From the NCBI RefSeq assembly GCF_019431045.1, contig NZ_JAHXPT010000009.1:124001-188000 (forward strand): 64,000 bases of DNA. Reading direction: 5' to 3'. Both the position numbers and the translations under genes were made by a program. The stretch comes from Clostridium weizhouense (GTDB lineage Bacteria > Bacillota > Clostridia > Clostridiales > Clostridiaceae). Shown piece after piece: positions 24,824-34,616 of the stretch (its first letter is position 1; each line of letters opens with the position of its first letter). The notes under the pieces were generated by a model that was not told the DNA's origin, did no database searches, and saw only the letters and a list, made by a program, of their open reading frames with translations.

Positions 24824-26833
24824 ATGAAAACAGATAAAAAGGGAAATATTAAATTAAATTTTAAATCTATTAAAGATAAATTAGTTGCAATAATGATAGG
24901 AATTGCAGCAATTCCTATATTAGTATTAGGCATTGCATCACTTACAGAGTTTACAATTTCAAGTGATAAAGAATTTAAAAAAAGTGGAACTAGTTTAGGA
25001 CAATCTGTCAAAGAAAATGTAAATTCGAAATTTAATACTGTAGAACAGGCTATGAATTATATAATAAATAATAATAAGTTTGATGAATCAGAAGAATCAA
25101 ATAAAAAAATAAACCAAGATTTTGAATTATTTAAAGAAGGTAATAAAGATATTGTTACAGCTTATTATTATAGTGAAAATAGCAAAAAATTCCTGATGTA
25201 TCCTTATGAAGAGATGCCACAAGCTGATTATACAACTAGAGAGTGGTATGTAAAAGCAAAAGAAGCAAATGGTGAATTTGCAATAACAGATGTATATCAA
25301 GATATAACAAGTAAAGAATATGTAGTTACTATTTCTAAAAATGTTATTAAAGATAATAAACTTGTTGGAGTTTTATGTGCAGATGTTAATTTAACTAGTA
25401 TTGCAAAGTCTATATCTAACATTAAATATGGAGAAAAAGGAATTTTAGAGATAGTTGATAAAAAAGGTACAACAATTGCACATACAAATAGTGAGTACAT
25501 AGGAAATAATAATATAACAAAAAATTCTAAGTGGAATAATATATTAAACACAAATGAAGATTTTATAGATATGGATATTGATAAAGTAGAATATAAAGTT
25601 AATTTTACAACTTTAGATAAGATAGGATGGAAAATATTATTACAAATACCACAATCAGAATTGAAAGCAACACAAAAAGATTATAAGGTAGTTTTGTTTG
25701 CAACCTCAATAGTATTATTAGTTTTAGTAATAATTATAGGAAGAATATTTTCTATTAGATTAGCTAAGAATATAGTTAATTTAAAGAAAGCAATAGGGAA
25801 AACAGCAACAGGAGATTTTAGTGAGAAAATAAGTATTCCAACTGGTGATGAATTAGAAGAATTAGCTATAAGTTTTAATGATATGCAAGAAAATGTTTCT
25901 AAATTAATTTATGATGTGGATAATTCTATTAAAGAAGTAAATAGTACTTCTGCTAATTTATCTAGCATGAGTGAAGAAGTATCATCAGCAATTTCTCAAG
26001 TTGCAGATACTATTGGTGAAATTTCTAAGGGGAGTATGGAATCAGCACAAAACCTTGAGATTTTATCAAGTAATTTAGAAGATGTATCAACTGAAATAAA
26101 TACAATAAATACTGAAAGTAAAAATATCAATAATTTAGCGATAGATACTAACAATTTAAGTAAAGAAGGACTTGAAATGATAAAAACTATTATGGATAAA
26201 TCAAGTCAAACTAAAGAAAGTACAATTGATGTTAGTAATGTAGTCTCAACGGTTGCAGAAAGTGTTCAAAGCATTGCATTTATGAATGAAGCAATAGCTA
26301 AAATTACTGAGCAAACTAATCTTTTAGCATTAAATGCTGCAATAGAAGCAGCAAGAGCAGGAGAAGCAGGGAAAGGATTTGCAGTTGTAGCAGATGAAAT
26401 AAGAAAATTAGCAGAACAAACAGCACAATCGGCTAAAGAAATTGATAAAACAATAAAGGATGTTTCTACAAATGTTGATAGGGCAGTTTATCAAGTAGAA
26501 GAAACTAGTAAGGCAGTAAAAAGTCAAGAAGAATCAGTTTTAAATGCAGAGAGTATTTTTAATAGCATATTATCATCAATAAATGATTTAACAAATAAAC
26601 TAGAAAGAATTACAATTGGAGTAGGAGAGGTTACGTCAAAGAAAGATAGTATTGTAAATCAAGTTCAAAATTTATCTGCGATAGGAGAAGAAACAGCAGC
26701 GGGTACAGAAGAAGTATCAGCGTCATCCGAAGAAGTTGCAGCATCATCAGATGAATTTGTTGGATATGCTAATAGATTAAAAGGATTATCATCACATTTA
26801 AATGAAGAAATAAAGAAATTTAAATTGAAATAA
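24824..26833 (+). CDS. methyl-accepting chemotaxis protein, dCache sensor
   Basis: Chemoreceptor of 669 residues. First membrane helix about 25-45 ([18 protein letters not shown]), dCache sensor about 50-285 with [21 protein letters not shown] and [19 protein letters not shown] (the amino-acid-type dCache signature region), second helix about 287-307, HAMP, and signalling tip [20 protein letters not shown]. The ribosome site is AAAAGGGGGGAATTG. Its signalling domain ends in a typical 28-heptad-like coiled coil with [20 protein letters not shown]. It probably senses amino acids or small metabolites (inference). Confidence 0.92.
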   Translation: MKTDKKGNIKLNFKSIKDKLVAIMIGIAAIPILVLGIASLTEFTISSDKEFKKSGTSLGQSVKENVNSKFNTVEQAMNYIINNNKFDESEESNKKINQDFELFKEGNKDIVTAYYYSENSKKFLMYPYEEMPQADYTTREWYVKAKEANGEFAITDVYQDITSKEYVVTISKNVIKDNKLVGVLCADVNLTSIAKSISNIKYGEKGILEIVDKKGTTIAHTNSEYIGNNNITKNSKWNNILNTNEDFIDMDIDKVEYKVNFTTLDKIGWKILLQIPQSELKATQKDYKVVLFATSIVLLVLVIIIGRIFSIRLAKNIVNLKKAIGKTATGDFSEKISIPTGDELEELAISFNDMQENVSKLIYDVDNSIKEVNSTSANLSSMSEEVSSAISQVADTIGEISKGSMESAQNLEILSSNLEDVSTEINTINTESKNINNLAIDTNNLSKEGLEMIKTIMDKSSQTKESTIDVSNVVSTVAESVQSIAFMNEAIAKITEQTNLLALNAAIEAARAGEAGKGFAVVADEIRKLAEQTAQSAKEIDKTIKDVSTNVDRAVYQVEETSKAVKSQEESVLNAESIFNSILSSINDLTNKLERITIGVGEVTSKKDSIVNQVQNLSAIGEETAAGTEEVSASSEEVAASSDEFVGYANRLKGLSSHLNEEIKKFKLK

Positions 26834-26887
26834 GACTTTAATATATTATATATCACAGATGAGAATTGTAATATAACAATTTGTTTT

Positions 26888-26927
26888 AAATAAAAATAGA
26901 AGCCAGTTTTGGCTTCTATTTTTATTT
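26888..26927. terminator. bidirectional terminator (chemoreceptor / trpS)
   Basis: Perfect 18-bp stem, 26888-26905 with 26910-26927, loop GTTT, arms containing AATAGAAGCCA / TGGCTTCTATT. The outer pairs overlap the trpS stop codon. Confidence 0.9.
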
Positions 26928-27942
26928 AAAATGATTTTGGAATAAATCCTATTTTCTTTTGCATCTTTCTTAATGTCTTATTAGCAATATAAGAAGCTTT
27001 TTTAGCACCTTCACTGTATATTGCTTCTAATTTAGTTTTGTCTTTTAAGAATTCAGCAACTTTTTCTTGTAGTGGAGTTAATTCACCAATTACAGCATCA
27101 GCTACATCATTTTTTAATTCTGCATAACCTTTACCTTCATAGTTACTAACTAAAGATTCTGGACTTTCACCTTTTATAGTTCCTAATATATTTAATAGAT
27201 TTTTAACACCAGGTTGATCGTCAGTATAATTTACAACTCCAAGACTGTCAGTTACAGATCTATTAATTTTCTTTTTTATAACATCAGGTGGATCCATAAT
27301 TAATATAAAGCCATTAGGATTATCATCAGATTTTGACATTTTCTTTGATGGATCTTGAAGACTCATAATTTTTGCACCAGCTTTTGGAATGTATGGATCT
27401 GGAATCTTAAATGTATCACTATAAGTACTATTAAATCTTGCAGCAATATCTCTTGCTAGTTCTAAATGTTGCTTTTGATCAGCACCAACCGGAACTAAAT
27501 CTGTATTGTATAAAAGTATATCTGCTGCCATTAATACTGGATAATTAAATAGTCCAGCACCTATTGAATCACCATATTTTTGTGATTTATCTTTATATTG
27601 AGTCATTCTACCAAGTTCACCCATATAACTATTACAAGTAAGTAGCCATGAAGCTTCTGCATGGGCTGAAACATGAGATTGAATAAATAATGTATTTTTA
27701 TTAGGATCTATTCCTGCTGCTAAATATATAGATAATAACTCTAAAGTTCTTCTTCTTAAATCAGCAGGTTTTTGACGCACTGTTATAGCATGTAAATCTA
27801 CAACGCAATAATAAGTATCAAATTCATCTTGTAGCTTTACCCAATTTTTTAAAGCTCCAAGATAGTTACCTAAAGTTAAATCACCAGAAGGTTGAATACC
27901 ACTAAAGATAACCTTTTTCTTTTCAACTGTATTTTCTGACAT
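26926..27942 (-). CDS. trpS: tryptophanyl-tRNA synthetase
   Basis: Charges tRNA-Trp. A class I synthetase of 338 residues with the HIGH-equivalent TLGN in SGIQPSGDLTLGNYLGAL, the AMS/RMTQYKDKS region, MAADILLY, VGADQKQHLELARDIA, and the KMSKS loop KMSKSDDNPNG. The ATG at 27942 follows AAAGAGGTG; an in-frame GTG nine bases upstream is part of that site. It has a near-consensus sigma-A promoter (27981-28009) and a short leader without T-box features. Confidence 0.95.
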   Translation of the reverse strand: MSENTVEKKKVIFSGIQPSGDLTLGNYLGALKNWVKLQDEFDTYYCVVDLHAITVRQKPADLRRRTLELLSIYLAAGIDPNKNTLFIQSHVSAHAEASWLLTCNSYMGELGRMTQYKDKSQKYGDSIGAGLFNYPVLMAADILLYNTDLVPVGADQKQHLELARDIAARFNSTYSDTFKIPDPYIPKAGAKIMSLQDPSKKMSKSDDNPNGFILIMDPPDVIKKKINRSVTDSLGVVNYTDDQPGVKNLLNILGTIKGESPESLVSNYEGKGYAELKNDVADAVIGELTPLQEKVAEFLKDKTKLEAIYSEGAKKASYIANKTLRKMQKKIGFIPKSF

Positions 27943-27980
27943 GAAAAACACCTCTTTCTAAGGTAGATAGTAATACTTAT

Positions 27981-28009
27981 ATTATAGTTTTTGCTTAATA
28001 GGAAGTCAA
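27981..28009 (-). promoter_or_regulatory. sigma-A promoter of trpS
   Basis: On the minus strand: -35 TTGACT (28009-28004), 17-bp spacer, -10 TATAAT (27986-27981). Confidence 0.8.
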
Positions 28010-28175
28010 TTATTACAAAAATAAGTAGAATTTTATTGGGAAAATATAGTATATATTGTATAGAATACTATGAATAATAGATTAATAAGAATTAATATGA
28101 TAAAATGGTTGTAAAATACTGTAGATGGATATAGTCAAAATAAAAAAATGTATTTAGGTTTTGGAGGCTGAAATT

Positions 28176-29261
28176 ATGAAAATATGTTATTTAGCAGATA
28201 TTAATAGTGCTCATACTCATAAATGGTTAAATTATTTTGTGAAGAAGGGGTATGATATTCATGTTATATCACTTGGAAAAGGTGAATATGAGGGGGTTAC
28301 AGTACATTGTTTAGATGTAGATGATACTGTTATGAAAAAGGCTTCTGATAAAACAAAAATGGGATATTTAAAAAAGCTTACAAAGGTAAAGGAATTAGTT
28401 AAGAAAATAAAACCCGATATACTTCATGCACATTATGCTAGTAGTTATGGTTTATTAGGGGCATTAACTAATTATCATCCATATGTGATTTCAGTTTGGG
28501 GTAGTGATGTATATGATTTTCCTATAAAATCTCCACTACATAAATTTATAATAAAATATAATTTAAAGAAGGCAGATTATATTTTATCAACAAGTAATGT
28601 TATGAAAAAGGAAACTGAAAAATATACTAATAAAGAAATTGAAGTAACGCCTTTTGGAGTTGATATTAATAAATTTGTACCAAATAAAATAGATAAAGAC
28701 GAAATTATAATTGGAACTATTAAAACATTAGAAGAAAAATATGGAGTTCAGTATTTAGTTAAAGCATTTAAAGAGGTTAAAGATAGAAATAAGAATTTAA
28801 ATCTTAAATTAAGAATTGGAGGAAAAGGAAGTCAAGAAAGTTACTTAAAAGAATTATCAAAAAAACTTGGAATAGAAGATGATGTTACATTTTTAGGATT
28901 TGTTAGACCAGAAAATGTTATAAAGGAATTTCAAAATTTTGATATGGCAGTATTTCCTTCGACTTTAGATAGTGAAAGTTTTGGTGTTGCAGCAGTGGAA
29001 TCAGAGGCTTGTGGTACACCAGTAATTGTTTCAGATGTAGGGGGACTAATGGAGTCGACCAAACCTGGAGTTACTAGTTTAGTTGCTAAAAAAGGTTCTG
29101 TATCTGAACTTACAGATAGAATAGATGAATTAGTTAAGAATAAAGAATTAAGAGAAAAAATGGGAAGAGATGCAAGGCAATTTGTTATTGATAACTATAG
29201 TTTAGAAGATAATTTTAGCTATGTAGAAAGTATATATAAAAAAATAATTAACATGTTTTAA
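28176..29261 (+). CDS. glycosyltransferase family 4
   Basis: GT-B glycosyltransferase of 361 residues: N-terminal MKICYLADINSAHTHKWLNY, DILHAHYASSYGLLGAL, SVWGSDVYDFP, then the donor domain with TPFGVDINKF, LRIGGKGSQESYLKEL, FLGFVRPENVIKEF and the EX7E-type PSTLDSESFGVAAVESEACGTPVI. The start is the ATG at 28176 with TTGGAGGCTG upstream. It stands outside the main polysaccharide block, and its last codons (NMF-stop) coincide with the edge of a family-A repeat. Probably a glycan-assembly enzyme; substrate unknown. Confidence 0.88.
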   Translation: MKICYLADINSAHTHKWLNYFVKKGYDIHVISLGKGEYEGVTVHCLDVDDTVMKKASDKTKMGYLKKLTKVKELVKKIKPDILHAHYASSYGLLGALTNYHPYVISVWGSDVYDFPIKSPLHKFIIKYNLKKADYILSTSNVMKKETEKYTNKEIEVTPFGVDINKFVPNKIDKDEIIIGTIKTLEEKYGVQYLVKAFKEVKDRNKNLNLKLRIGGKGSQESYLKELSKKLGIEDDVTFLGFVRPENVIKEFQNFDMAVFPSTLDSESFGVAAVESEACGTPVIVSDVGGLMESTKPGVTSLVAKKGSVSELTDRIDELVKNKELREKMGRDARQFVIDNYSLEDNFSYVESIYKKIINMF

Positions 29262-29345
29262 TATAGTATTGATATTATAGTATAAACCTTATGGACAGGG
29301 GAAGCTATTTTAAGAACTCTAAAATATCAACATTTATTTATTAAA
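29252..29345. repeat. MITE-like repeat family A, shortened copy
   Basis: Left-end sequence ATGTTTTAATATAGTATTGA ... TATAGTATAAA, then CTTATGGACAGG and AAGAACTCTAAAA as in the 224-bp copy, then ATATCAACATT closing the inverted end; the right-hand half (TTCGCCC block) is missing. The left edge overlaps the stop codon of the GT4 gene. Confidence 0.65.
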
Positions 29346-29370
29346 TCAATAATATATTGTATCGCTACAT

Positions 29371-29399
29371 TTGAATGAAACATAATTTTTGAATATAAT
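29371..29399 (+). promoter_or_regulatory. sigma-A promoter of the ECF S-component gene
   Basis: TTGAAT (29371-29376), 17 bases, TATAAT (29394-29399). Transcription would begin about 27 bases before the ATG, leaving no room for a riboswitch. Confidence 0.65.
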
Positions 29400-29432
29400 A
29401 TCCTTAGAAATTATTTTAAGGGGGCAAAAATT

Positions 29433-29975
29433 ATGGGAAGTAAAAAAATAAATACTAAAGAGCTAGTATTAATGGGATTAATGATAGCTTTAGTATACTT
29501 AGCTGGGAGTATAATTAAAATTCCTTCAGTTGGAGGATTTGTTCACATTGGTGATTGTATGGTGTTTTTATCAGTAATAGTACTTGGTAAAAATAAAGGG
29601 GCTGTTTCTAGTGCATTAGGTATGTTTCTTGTTGATGTATTAGGTGGATATTATTTGTGGGCACCATTCACTTTAATAATTAAAGGATTAATGGCATATA
29701 TTGCAGGAATTATTTTAGAAAGAATGAAAAGTCATAATGTAGTGTTTAGTTATGTAATAACATTTTTTATTAGTGGATTATTTATGGTTGTAGGATATTT
29801 CTTTGCAGGTACAATTATGGCAGGTTTTTTAACAGAAAAATCAGGATTTCTTCAAGGGCTAATATATGCATCTAAAGATATATTAGGAAATATAATACAA
29901 GTTGGAACTGGAATAGTAATTGCAATACCATTAAGTACTATATTAATAAAAGCTAAAAACTCAGTTTTTAATTAG
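29433..29975 (+). CDS. ECF transporter S component
   Basis: Substrate-binding membrane subunit of an energy-coupling-factor vitamin transporter, 180 residues with about six helices. N-terminal NTKELVLMGLMIALVYLAGSI carries the Ala-rich helix-1 motif that docks to EcfT. GGFVHIGDCMVFLSVIVLG and GLFLVDVLGGYYLWAPFTLIIKGLMAYIAG (in part) match the COG4720-type S family. No A, A' or T genes are adjacent, so it must share a group-II ECF module encoded elsewhere. The vitamin is unknown, and the short leader carries no riboswitch that would tell. Confidence 0.83.
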   Translation: MGSKKINTKELVLMGLMIALVYLAGSIIKIPSVGGFVHIGDCMVFLSVIVLGKNKGAVSSALGMFLVDVLGGYYLWAPFTLIIKGLMAYIAGIILERMKSHNVVFSYVITFFISGLFMVVGYFFAGTIMAGFLTEKSGFLQGLIYASKDILGNIIQVGTGIVIAIPLSTILIKAKNSVFN

Positions 29976-30007
29976 ATTATGCTTGGGATTTTAGCTACAT
30001 TAAATAA

Positions 30008-30124
30008 GATATAGTTAAAAAATAACGAGTGTATCTGCCAAGTCTAATTTTAATTATACTGCGTCAGCAGATTTGTCTAATAAAAAATAATCATGGAATT
30101 TCAGACACGTTATTTTCATTTATA
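30008..30124. repeat. MITE-like repeat family B, long variant
   Basis: AAAATAACGAGTGTATCTG (30019-30037) is mirrored by CAGACACGTTATTTT near 30103. The interior has AAGTCTAATTTTAATTATACT and CTGCGTCAG, also found in the long copies at 38409 and 53815. The outer GGCATAT ends are degraded here. Confidence 0.6.
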
Positions 30125-30200
30125 TTTTTAAAATAATAGATTAAATAGATGATTATACTAATATTGTATTAATAGTAATCTAGAATATAGTTAAAATAAT

Positions 30201-30239
30201 AAAAAGTTCTTTATGAATTTAATTCATAAAGAACTTTTT
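30201..30239. terminator. bidirectional terminator between ECF S gene and zinc-ribbon gene
   Basis: AAAAAGTTCTTTATGAATT (30201-30219) and its exact complement at 30221-30239; oligo-A and oligo-T flanks serve both strands. Confidence 0.88.
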
Positions 30240-30261
30240 ATGAGTCTTAATATAAAAATAA

Positions 30262-30420
30262 CTATCTTCTGTTATTTCTTTCAGCTTTTCTAGCTCTTCT
30301 ACAATCAGGACATCTTACAGGTTCATTTTCAAATCCTTTTTCTTTGTAGAATTCTTGCTCTCCAACTGTGAAAATGAATTCCTTTCCACAATCTTTACAC
30401 ATTATTTTCTTATCTTCCAT
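30262..30420 (-). CDS. small zinc-ribbon protein (52 aa)
   Basis: A 52-codon gene too short for most gene finders. The ATG at 30420 has AAGGAGGATTTCA before it and the stop is TAG at 30262. The product starts MEDKKIMCKDCGKEFIFTVG and carries CKDC at 8-11 and CPDC at 37-40, followed by a basic tail RRARKAERNNRR. This CxxC...CxxC pattern with the EFYKEKGF segment matches the short zinc-ribbon ('probable zinc-binding, zf-trcl') proteins seen in many clostridia. Function unknown; nucleic-acid binding is plausible. The leader upstream to about 30530 is about 110 bases long and unexplained. Confidence 0.88.
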   Translation of the reverse strand: MEDKKIMCKDCGKEFIFTVGEQEFYKEKGFENEPVRCPDCRRARKAERNNRR

Positions 30421-30636
30421 ATTGAAATCCTCCTTAAATTTATAGGGCTAATTGACTTTGATAACTCCAACCTTATAAATAGAGAAGGAACGGGAAATTA
30501 TCATCGAGAATCACCTATTATCTTTTAAATTTATTATAACATATATATGTTTTAATACAATATTTAAAATTTTAATTGAATAAATTTTATAAAACGATTA
30601 AATAACTGTATTTTATAGAATAAAATACTCACTTTA

Positions 30637-31722
30637 TTAATTTTTTCTTTGAATTTTTTTATATTGTGTATACATTATAATATAACCTAATAATGGTACT
30701 ATCAATAATAGTATTAATGAAATTAATTGAAAATATCTTAGTGAATTAAACAAAATATAATTATTATTTGAAATTATATAAGATATTATAAAAACTACTA
30801 TAGTAAACAAAGAAAAATATATTTTTTTATTTTTAATCTTATTTCTATACAATAAGTATATACCATAACTACATAAAATATACTTAATAAAAAAACTTAT
30901 AATTATTCTAAAAATATAAAAAAGCTGACCAAATTCTACAAACTCTAATGTTTTTACTCTTTGAGATTGTATAAATCCTGAATAAAAGATGTTTGCAGAT
31001 CTTTCTACACCTAAAGAAGCAATTACACCTATTATAGAAAATAATAATATTACTGAACATATTATTGTGCCATTAAGTGAATGTTTTTTCAATTTATCTT
31101 TATTATTTAGTAACATTAAATAAGGAATTGTTATTGAAATTGAGGATAAAGATCCTATTAATAGAATAATACATTTAAGTGAATCCCAATTTAATGCATC
31201 ATGCAAAATTGGAAGAATATAACTATAATTTTTGTATGGTTCAACTAAAACTCCAAGTATTACATCATTAACTAATAAAAACGAAAAGCCAACGATAATA
31301 AAGATTAATATTGATGAAAATTTTCTTGTTAATACATAAAAAGTAGGTATTAAAAACAACAATACACAACACCAAACAGGAGCTTCAAGAAAGAAAGATG
31401 TATATACAAAATTTGATTCTGTAGAGGCACTTTCTATAGAGGTTAAGAATAATCCTATAGCAAATAAAAATATGAAAAGTTTTGATAAAAACTTAGACAT
31501 ATATGAACTTGATAGATCTGTTATATTAAGATTTTGCATTTTAATTGATGAATTAATAATAAAATAAAAAAATAATATCATAATTAATAATGATATTAGT
31601 AGATATATCCAAGTATCTTGTTTGCCATATTTTATAAATAAAGAACAATAGGTTCTAAGGCTAATTAAAGTACTTGCTAATATAAAAAATATAAAATGTT
31701 TACTTGATAAATCTTTTTTCAT
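30637..31722 (-). CDS. gerKB: spore germination receptor subunit B (endospore permease family)
   Basis: Inner spore-membrane transporter-like subunit of a GerA-type germinant receptor, 361 residues and about ten helices, with the GerB-family look (KHFIFFILASTLISLRTY; FVYTSFFLEAPVWCCVLLFLIPTFYVLTRK; YSYILPILHDALNW). It reads away from gerKA-gerKC. The same split arrangement is known for C. perfringens gerK, where gerKB is divergent and monocistronic. The N-terminus is less conserved than in other GerB proteins, so the symbol rests on context as much as on motif. GGGAGTAATTTA precedes the ATG. Confidence 0.87.
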   Translation of the reverse strand: MKKDLSSKHFIFFILASTLISLRTYCSLFIKYGKQDTWIYLLISLLIMILFFYFIINSSIKMQNLNITDLSSSYMSKFLSKLFIFLFAIGLFLTSIESASTESNFVYTSFFLEAPVWCCVLLFLIPTFYVLTRKFSSILIFIIVGFSFLLVNDVILGVLVEPYKNYSYILPILHDALNWDSLKCIILLIGSLSSISITIPYLMLLNNKDKLKKHSLNGTIICSVILLFSIIGVIASLGVERSANIFYSGFIQSQRVKTLEFVEFGQLFYIFRIIISFFIKYILCSYGIYLLYRNKIKNKKIYFSLFTIVVFIISYIISNNNYILFNSLRYFQLISLILLLIVPLLGYIIMYTQYKKIQRKN

Positions 31723-31809
31723 TTAAATTACTCCCTTTTTAGTGTATATCAATAATTATTATTAGTATTTTATATAAAGTAATAAAATACTAAACTAAAT
31801 ATATTATTT

Positions 31810-31831
31810 GTATTATTTTTCAAAATAATAC
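31810..31831. promoter_or_regulatory. 22-bp palindrome in the gerKB-gerKA divergent region
   Basis: GTATTATTTT-TC-AAAATAATAC, perfect 10-bp arms, about 75 bases before gerKA and 88 before gerKB. It may be a binding site for a shared regulator of the receptor genes. No sigma-G promoter could be fixed by eye. Confidence 0.4.
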
Positions 31832-31905
31832 CTCTATTTTAGTATTAACAAAAAAATGAATATTAAACCATGGATAGAGAGATAATATTTTCAGGTGATG
31901 TATTT

Positions 31906-33312
31906 ATGAATAAAAATTTAAATTATTTAAAAAAACGTTTTGAAAAAGCATTTGATGCAAAGTACAGAGAAATTGATACTAAATTAGGAAAGGCGACACT
32001 AGTATTTATTGATACTTTGTGTAATTCACAGTTTATAAGCGATTATATTGTAAGTCCTTTAAAAAATAAACAATATGAATGTAATACTATAGACGATGTA
32101 GTTACAAAAGTATTAGAAATCAACATAACTGATTATGTAAAAGACTTGGATGATGCAGTATTACATATATTATCTGGTGATATTGTATTAACTTTTGAAG
32201 ATGAAGAAAAGATGATTTATTGTGAAGTTAAGGGGTTTCCTACAAGAGGGATTGGTATACCATTAACTGAATCAGTGCTTAAAGGACCTAGAGAAGGATT
32301 TAATGAACTATTTGTTAACAGTATTTCTTTAATAAGAAGAAAAATTAAAAATTCTGATTTGAAATTTGAACCAATATATGTTGGAGAAAAATCTCAAACA
32401 GTAGTATGTATATCTTATATAGAAGGAGTAGCACCAAAACATTTAATAGATGAAGTTAGAAATACAATTAATGGATTGAACTTAGATTTTATTTTAGATA
32501 CAAATTATATAGAATCTAAATTACGAAAGAAAAATTCATTATTTGATACTGTAGGTTATACAGAAAAACCTGATGAAGTAGCATCTAAAATTATGGAGGG
32601 AAGAGTAGCTGTATTAGTTGATGGGACTCCTTTTGTTATAACATTACCATGTTTCTTTTTAGAAAATTTTCAAACTCCAGATGATTATTATTTAAATAGG
32701 ATGTTTGTAAATTTTATGAGAGTATTAAGATGGGTAGCATTTTTTTTAGCAACATTTATGCCAGGCTTATACATAGCAACTGTTACACATCATTTTTCTT
32801 TATTAACGCCGATGTTTACATTTAGATTAGCAGTTGCAAGAGCAGGAGTACCATTTCCAACATGGCTTGAAGTGACAATAATGATGTTAGCATTTCAACT
32901 TATAAAAGAAGCGGGACTAAGATTGCCTCAACCAATTGGAGGGGCAATGAGTATAGTTGCTGCTTTAATATTAGGAGATGCAGCAGTAGGAGCTGGAATA
33001 GCATCAAAAATAACTATAATAATAGTAGCATTAAGTACATTAAGTTATTTTTTAATACCTAAAATTTATGGGGCAATTTCAATATGGTCTATTATAATAA
33101 CAATTATGAGTGCAATTTTTGGGTTACCAGGTTTATTTACAGGTTTTATAGTTTTACTGACTAATATAGCTGATTTAGAAACAGGAGGATATACATATTT
33201 ATTCCCAGTTGGAACTAATTCAATATATAAATTTAAAGATGTAACTTTCAGAGGTCGTATAAGTAGAATATCTAAAACGATAATAGGAAAGGGGATAGAT
33301 GATGAAAATTAA
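31906..33312 (+). CDS. gerKA: spore germination receptor subunit A
   Basis: GerA-family A subunit, 468 residues from the ATG at 31906 (CAGGTGATGTATTT ribosome site; the frame is open from 31870). Large hydrophilic N-terminal domain (1 to about 270) with LSGDIVLTFEDEEK and TRGIGIPLTESVLKGPREGFNE, the PRE/GF family signature, then SLIRRKIKNSDL; the C-terminal part has about five helices (MRVLRWVAFFLATFMPGLYI ... GGAMSIVAALILGDAAVGAG). It forms the receptor with GerKC (14-base gene overlap) and GerKB. Germinant specificity cannot be read from sequence. Confidence 0.93.
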   Translation: MNKNLNYLKKRFEKAFDAKYREIDTKLGKATLVFIDTLCNSQFISDYIVSPLKNKQYECNTIDDVVTKVLEINITDYVKDLDDAVLHILSGDIVLTFEDEEKMIYCEVKGFPTRGIGIPLTESVLKGPREGFNELFVNSISLIRRKIKNSDLKFEPIYVGEKSQTVVCISYIEGVAPKHLIDEVRNTINGLNLDFILDTNYIESKLRKKNSLFDTVGYTEKPDEVASKIMEGRVAVLVDGTPFVITLPCFFLENFQTPDDYYLNRMFVNFMRVLRWVAFFLATFMPGLYIATVTHHFSLLTPMFTFRLAVARAGVPFPTWLEVTIMMLAFQLIKEAGLRLPQPIGGAMSIVAALILGDAAVGAGIASKITIIIVALSTLSYFLIPKIYGAISIWSIIITIMSAIFGLPGLFTGFIVLLTNIADLETGGYTYLFPVGTNSIYKFKDVTFRGRISRISKTIIGKGIDDEN

Positions 33313-34420
33313 AAAAATATTTATAATTTTAATATTAATTATATCTTCATTTTCTATGGTTTCTTGCTTTAATTATAATGATATAAATAGGGTGACATTT
33401 GTAACAGGTATTATTTTTGATGAAGATAAAAATTCCAATGTTGTATTATATTTAGATTGTGTAAAAGCATATAGAAATGCTAATGAAAGTGCTGATAAGG
33501 GTAAAAGAATACTTTATAAAGGAGAGGGAAAAACAGCATTGGAAGCAATAAAAGATGTAAATAGGGTTTCGAGTTTTAACTTGAATTTTTCTCAAAATAG
33601 GGCATATATTTTTACTGGAAATGCTGTTAATAGTGGAATAAAGAAATATATAGATTTAATAAATAATGACCCTGAATTTCCTATAACTCCAAATATATTT
33701 GTATATCATGGTGATATTAACCATCTTTTAGATATGTCTAAAAGTGATGAAGAATATCTAGGTTTATTCTTAGATAATTTGATAGAAAAAAATAAACATA
33801 CTCCAAAGGTTATACAATCTAATACAAGTGATTATATGGCAAAAAGATTGATGGAAAATAATCTTGCTATTATGACTTCAATAGATTTAAAAGATGATGT
33901 TTTTGATAAAAAAATACAACTTAATGGTGGAACTGTAATGCAAGATGATAGAATGGTTGGTAAAATAGATAATTTAAATGCCTTAAGTTATAACTTATTA
34001 ATAAATAATGTAAGAACTGGAAGTTTAGAAATTGTTAATGAAGAGACTGAAAATGATTTTATAACATTAAATATTCTTAAAACTAATACTAGTACATCTA
34101 TAACATCTAATGATGATAAATTTATTTTGAAGAAAAAGATTAATTTAAAAACTAATATAGCAGAATCTCAAAGTAAGCTTTTAATAAATTCTGAGCTTTT
34201 AGATAAATTAAAAAGATTAGAAGAGGAAAGTATAAAACTTCATACTAAACAAGTTTTTGAAGAATATAAAGAAAGAAATATTGATATATTAGAAGTTTTA
34301 AATTTACTTAATAAAAAATATGGGTATGAAGAAGAACCTGATTATTTATCAAAGGTAGAGTTAGAAGTTGATGTAGATTTACAAATAGATGGCACTGGAA
34401 GAGTTAAAAATACTTTATAA
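33299..34420 (+). CDS. gerKC: spore germination receptor subunit C (lipoprotein)
   Basis: GerC-family lipoprotein of 373 residues. Signal: MMKIKKIFIILILIISS with lipobox MVSC at 18-21, so the mature protein is lipid-anchored on the outer face of the inner spore membrane. The family pattern continues with DINRVTFVTGIIFDED and KTALEAIKDVNRVSS, ending in a GerC C-terminal domain (LKRLEEESIKLHTKQVFEEY, then NLLNKKYG). The start codon pair ATGATG lies inside the end of gerKA, preceded by GGAAAGGGGATAG, which indicates translational coupling. Confidence 0.93.
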   Translation: MMKIKKIFIILILIISSFSMVSCFNYNDINRVTFVTGIIFDEDKNSNVVLYLDCVKAYRNANESADKGKRILYKGEGKTALEAIKDVNRVSSFNLNFSQNRAYIFTGNAVNSGIKKYIDLINNDPEFPITPNIFVYHGDINHLLDMSKSDEEYLGLFLDNLIEKNKHTPKVIQSNTSDYMAKRLMENNLAIMTSIDLKDDVFDKKIQLNGGTVMQDDRMVGKIDNLNALSYNLLINNVRTGSLEIVNEETENDFITLNILKTNTSTSITSNDDKFILKKKINLKTNIAESQSKLLINSELLDKLKRLEEESIKLHTKQVFEEYKERNIDILEVLNLLNKKYGYEEEPDYLSKVELEVDVDLQIDGTGRVKNTL

Positions 34421-34514
34421 TTACGATATGTTAAAAAACATGTAGATATTTACTTAAAATTTATCTTTTGCAATAAAAATGCCTAATGTAAACTGAGAGG
34501 ATTTTTGGCCAATG

Positions 34515-34543
34515 TTGCCAAAATATAAGTATGAGGCTATACT
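34515..34543 (+). promoter_or_regulatory. sigma-A promoter of tyrS
   Basis: TTGCCA (34515-34520), 17 bases, TATACT (34538-34543). The -35 lies in the right arm of a short hairpin TTTTGGC-CAATGTT-GCCAAAA (34504-34524). The leader of about 65 bases has no T-box. Confidence 0.6.
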
Positions 34544-34616
34544 ATACATAAGGTACAATCGAAAGATGTATATGTTTTAGTTTTAACTAGTTATTTATTT
34601 AGGAGGTTTTATAGTA

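Noticed and set aside
34440..34616. T-box in front of tyrS
   Set aside because: GGTAC occurs near 34552, but there is no GGTACCRCG block, stem I motif or terminator; a normal promoter fits.
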